The notes under the pieces are model-generated. The model saw only the letters and a list, made by a program, of their open reading frames with translations, did not search any database and was not told the origin of the DNA. From Nissolia schottii (Eukaryota > Streptophyta > Magnoliopsida > Fabales > Fabaceae), in the NCBI GenBank assembly GCA_003254905.1, contig QANU01029220.1, forward strand, positions 1,155,749-1,219,748: a stretch of 64,000 nt of DNA. Direction: 5' to 3'. Every line of letters begins with the position of its first letter. Position 1 is the stretch's first letter. The position numbers and the translations under genes are program-made. Of this stretch, positions 61,201-64,000 are shown one piece after another.

Positions 61201-64000
61201 AGCCTACAAAAAGGAAAAAAGAATAATGATTAGTACAAAAGGAGGAGAGACAATCTAAACTGGAAACATATGGCAATGCATACATTTTATTGTGAGAGGA
61301 AACAGGGCCTTAAAAAATTGGAGTATGCAAATGACAAAACTAAAATTGACAGCGTAAGCCCAACATCCATCACAAAAGATCCTATATAGATGATAGTAAT
61401 ATATACCTCGGTGTGTGTGTTAGGGCCCAGATAGTTAAACAATATAAAATAGGAAGAACTAGTAAGTGCTCTCGAGCATTGCACAGTGCACGCTTATATG
61501 TATATGATTTAGATAATGTTATAGAAATTATTAGAAGAGTTTCTATCAATTATACTGTATATATTTTATTTTTATATATTTTGTATAACATGGAAGATAA
61601 ATATAAAGCAAATATAAAGATTAAATCATTAATAAAAAAATATAAAGATATAATTAGTAGTTAAAATAATTTTTAAAAAAATAGTTAGCTTTTGAATGCC
61701 ACCATTATAACATAGAAGATAAATATAAAGATAAAGTTATAGTTAAGAATTGTAAGTTTAAAAATTACTTGCAAAATAATAAATGCCAATGATGTAGAAG
61801 TATTCATTGCACAGTGCACCAGGATACAACATCAAGGGTGTGTTATCAACAAAATATTTGCTATACTGCAAAAATAATGGACAGAAGACTTACTGAGTTG
61901 GAGTTGCTATCTTCCTTGAGAATGTCAGTAAGCATGTTCACCGTAGATGAACACTTCTGATCACCAGCAGCAAGGCATAGAACAGCTACACATTGAGCAA
62001 TTGAATGCAAAGCTTGTTTCGCTATGCCACCTGACTGCGGAGAAGGCTTAGCACTGGCAAGTAGAGACTCCAGCAGAGAATCAAAACTAGTGTTTGCAGA
62101 ATAGACTAAAGCAGCAAAAAAGTTCCGTAAAGCCTGTAATATTCAACCATTCACAATGATAAGCTTGCACACATTTTATATCAAATAAAAAAATTCGACA
62201 TGTTCAGTCGCGTGCAATAAAAGTACCAAAAGAGCTTGCCCCTGCAGCAACGGGCTTTTAATCAATGTTAGTGCTTGAGGGAGAACTTTGTTTTTAACAG
62301 CCAGACCAACACTTGGACCAGACCTCCTGTCACCCATTAATGTGCAGCAGAGTTCCAACGCAAGAGCCGTCATATGCAAATCAGAATCACTGATGAAAAT
62401 ACAAAAGAAAAACTAGGTCAATTAATCCACATCGCTTATGTATACATAAAGCATAAAAAGCCACAAATAATAAGATTAGTAAGACAAACCTAATTAGTCC
62501 TGACAGTTCTACAATAATAACTTCATAAGCAGATGAACCAATCTTATCACCATAGGCAACGACAAGTGAATTTAAGGTTCCCAAGGTTGCTTGCCTTAGT
62601 GCACGATTAGCCTGTTTGAAAACAAGGCAAAGCTTAGAATCTTTGACCCCTTTTTGATGGGAAATTCGCAGAAAGTCATTAAAAATATTTGGCTTCCGAA
62701 AGAGTCTACCAAATTTCAATATAATAGGTTCTAAGGTAACAGATTCTGAAGAGAAAGTTCATACTTTCCGTAGGAATGCAGTCAACTCTGCTATTACATG
62801 CTCCAGAACACATGACAAATCCACCTGAAGTGGAGAAGCAGCGATAACAGCAAATGCCTGCATAAGGATCTGGGATGTTCAAGATAGCTGCAAAGTAGAT
62901 TCAAAGTTGATTTTTGGAGAAAGAGAAGAATAATAGGGGGGGAAATCAATTGCATGCAAATCTTTGCGGCAATGTGCAATCTATGCCATTGTTTGGTGTA
63001 TTTGGTTGGAGCATAATTCTAAAATTTATAACCTAGGATATTCGGACAAAAGTCTTGTGAGATAAGATGACGTTTGGCTTCTATTTGGTGCAAAACTCGC
63101 ACTTTTTTAAAAGGAATGTCCCTCTCACATAAATTGAGAAATTGGAAGGCTTTACTCTTTTTAAAGATTTTTTTCCTTTTGTTAGATTTTGTTTTCATAA
63201 GGAGGATCTAGTCCTTCTTTGTCTTTGATATTCTTCTTCTATAGAAAAATAAAAACATAGTTGCATAAATAATATGCAACGGTATGATAGTACAAGTTAG
63301 TTTGGGCAGCAGCAAGAACACCATATTTTAGAAATTACTCTTACAGTTGCATGTAGCACTGACTACCATAAGAGACCTATAATTTTACTGTGGGTGAACT
63401 ACAAGAGAACCCTCTCTCCTAACTCTCAAGACTTTCATTACTAAGCAAATTTTTCTACATCAACAGTCAACAATTTCTAGAATGTTAACACCAGGATAAC
63501 TAGCCCAAGTTCAATGTAACAGTACATATTAACATAAACTTCAATAGTTAGTTAAGTTAGTTATCATTTCTGTTTTCAGTTAATTGTGCATGTAATTAGC
63601 AAATAGCACGCTGCACTTTCTCTGTTTGTATATAAACTGTAACTCTTCTCTAAATCAATTGAGGAATTTCATTTACCAAATTCATTACTCTTGTTAAATG
63701 TAACAGCCCAAGACTCAAGTATTCAACTGACCAACCTTTACAGCTGTAAGTCGGGTTATCTCATTTCCCATCCGATCAACAAGCACAGGAAGGCATGCAG
63801 GTAATTCTGCATTGAGATGGTCACCAAATATTGACAAAACGAGGCCCATGCAGGAGATAGCACACTCCTTCACCTCCTAAACAGGAAAAAAAGTTATACA
63901 CGATAAAATTTCAAAAAAAGACCCATCCATGAAAAATCTTACTAACCTGATCTTGATCTTGGTTTATCAAGCGAGACATAATACCATGATATATTGGGTG
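58262..64000 (-). CDS. CAND1: Cullin-associated NEDD8-dissociated protein 1 (CAND1), C-terminal part; 5' end outside window
   Basis: Fourteen exons on the minus strand: 64000-63947 (partial), 63876-63736, 62857-62765, 62611-62490, 62389-62227, 62133-61894, 61203-60955, 60865-60689, 60546-60400, 60264-60148, 59976-59808, 59253-59176, 59089-58951 and 58358-58262. They give 661 in-frame residues, roughly the C-terminal half of the usual ~1220. The protein is a chain of HEAT repeats, with CAND1 text such as [76 protein letters not shown] and [11 protein letters not shown] at the end. CAND1 wraps around unneddylated cullin-RBX1 and exchanges SCF substrate receptors, including TIR1-type auxin receptors. 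All 13 visible introns are GT-AG and all phases match. Confidence 0.97.

Overview
This is a window of plant nuclear DNA. Genes are split by GT-AG introns, the intergenic DNA is AT-rich and full of microsatellites and old transposons, and every recognisable protein belongs to a land-plant family. The repeats (legume-type fold-back elements, RTE and L1 LINE tails, a plant Helitron end, a GRF zinc-finger relic) and the protein sequences suggest a eudicot, most likely a legume such as soybean. The species is an inference. Two single N bases (18144 and 21708) mark unresolved assembly positions.

Layout from left to right. 45-4364 (+) is the 3' part of a DUF707 (LKR trans-splicing-related) membrane-anchored protein gene. 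6348-8672 (+) is an intronless pentatricopeptide-repeat gene of the GRP23 type. 10606-13218 (-) is a two-exon Core-2/I-branching (BC10-like) glycosyltransferase gene, convergent with the PPR gene. 13.2-25.4 kb holds no intact gene. It contains a precise hAT-type element, a Tourist/Harbinger-like element with a GGT/GAT-rich core, a broken GRF zinc-finger gene, a ~447-bp tandem duplication and a Helitron 3' end. 25559-31014 (+) is a complete seven-exon CLC-c type chloride channel/exchanger gene. 31-37.4 kb is a nest of mobile elements: an L1 tail with a decayed RNase H domain, tandem arrays built on TTTGTGCA/TGCACAAA, a solo LTR with an exact 5-bp target duplication inside one array, and a 1.6-kb inverted-ended element. 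37437-44431 (+) encodes a U2AF35-related/ZRSR2-like CCCH protein (C3H5 type). 45149-45739 (-) is a small unrecognised gene. 47502-54396 (-) is a 14-exon auxin response factor gene, and 58262-64000 (-) holds the last 14 exons of CAND1.

There is no operon-like logic. The genes are independently transcribed housekeeping or regulatory genes: RNA processing (PPR, C3H5), auxin response and SCF ubiquitin-ligase cycling (ARF and CAND1, which act in the same hormone pathway), cell-wall or Golgi glycosylation, and vacuolar anion transport. From memory, three of them (GRP23, Core-2/I-branching, C3H5) have Arabidopsis counterparts close together on chromosome 1, so the block is probably ancestral, with CLC-c and the transposon tracts between them.

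Exon boundaries were placed by reading splice sites and checking phase by hand. All seven multi- or single-exon models I could complete keep an open frame. I found no sign of a truly unprecedented system. The most informative structures are the nested solo LTR, the hAT element with its 8-bp duplication, two GC-AG introns, and the unrecognised 196-residue protein.
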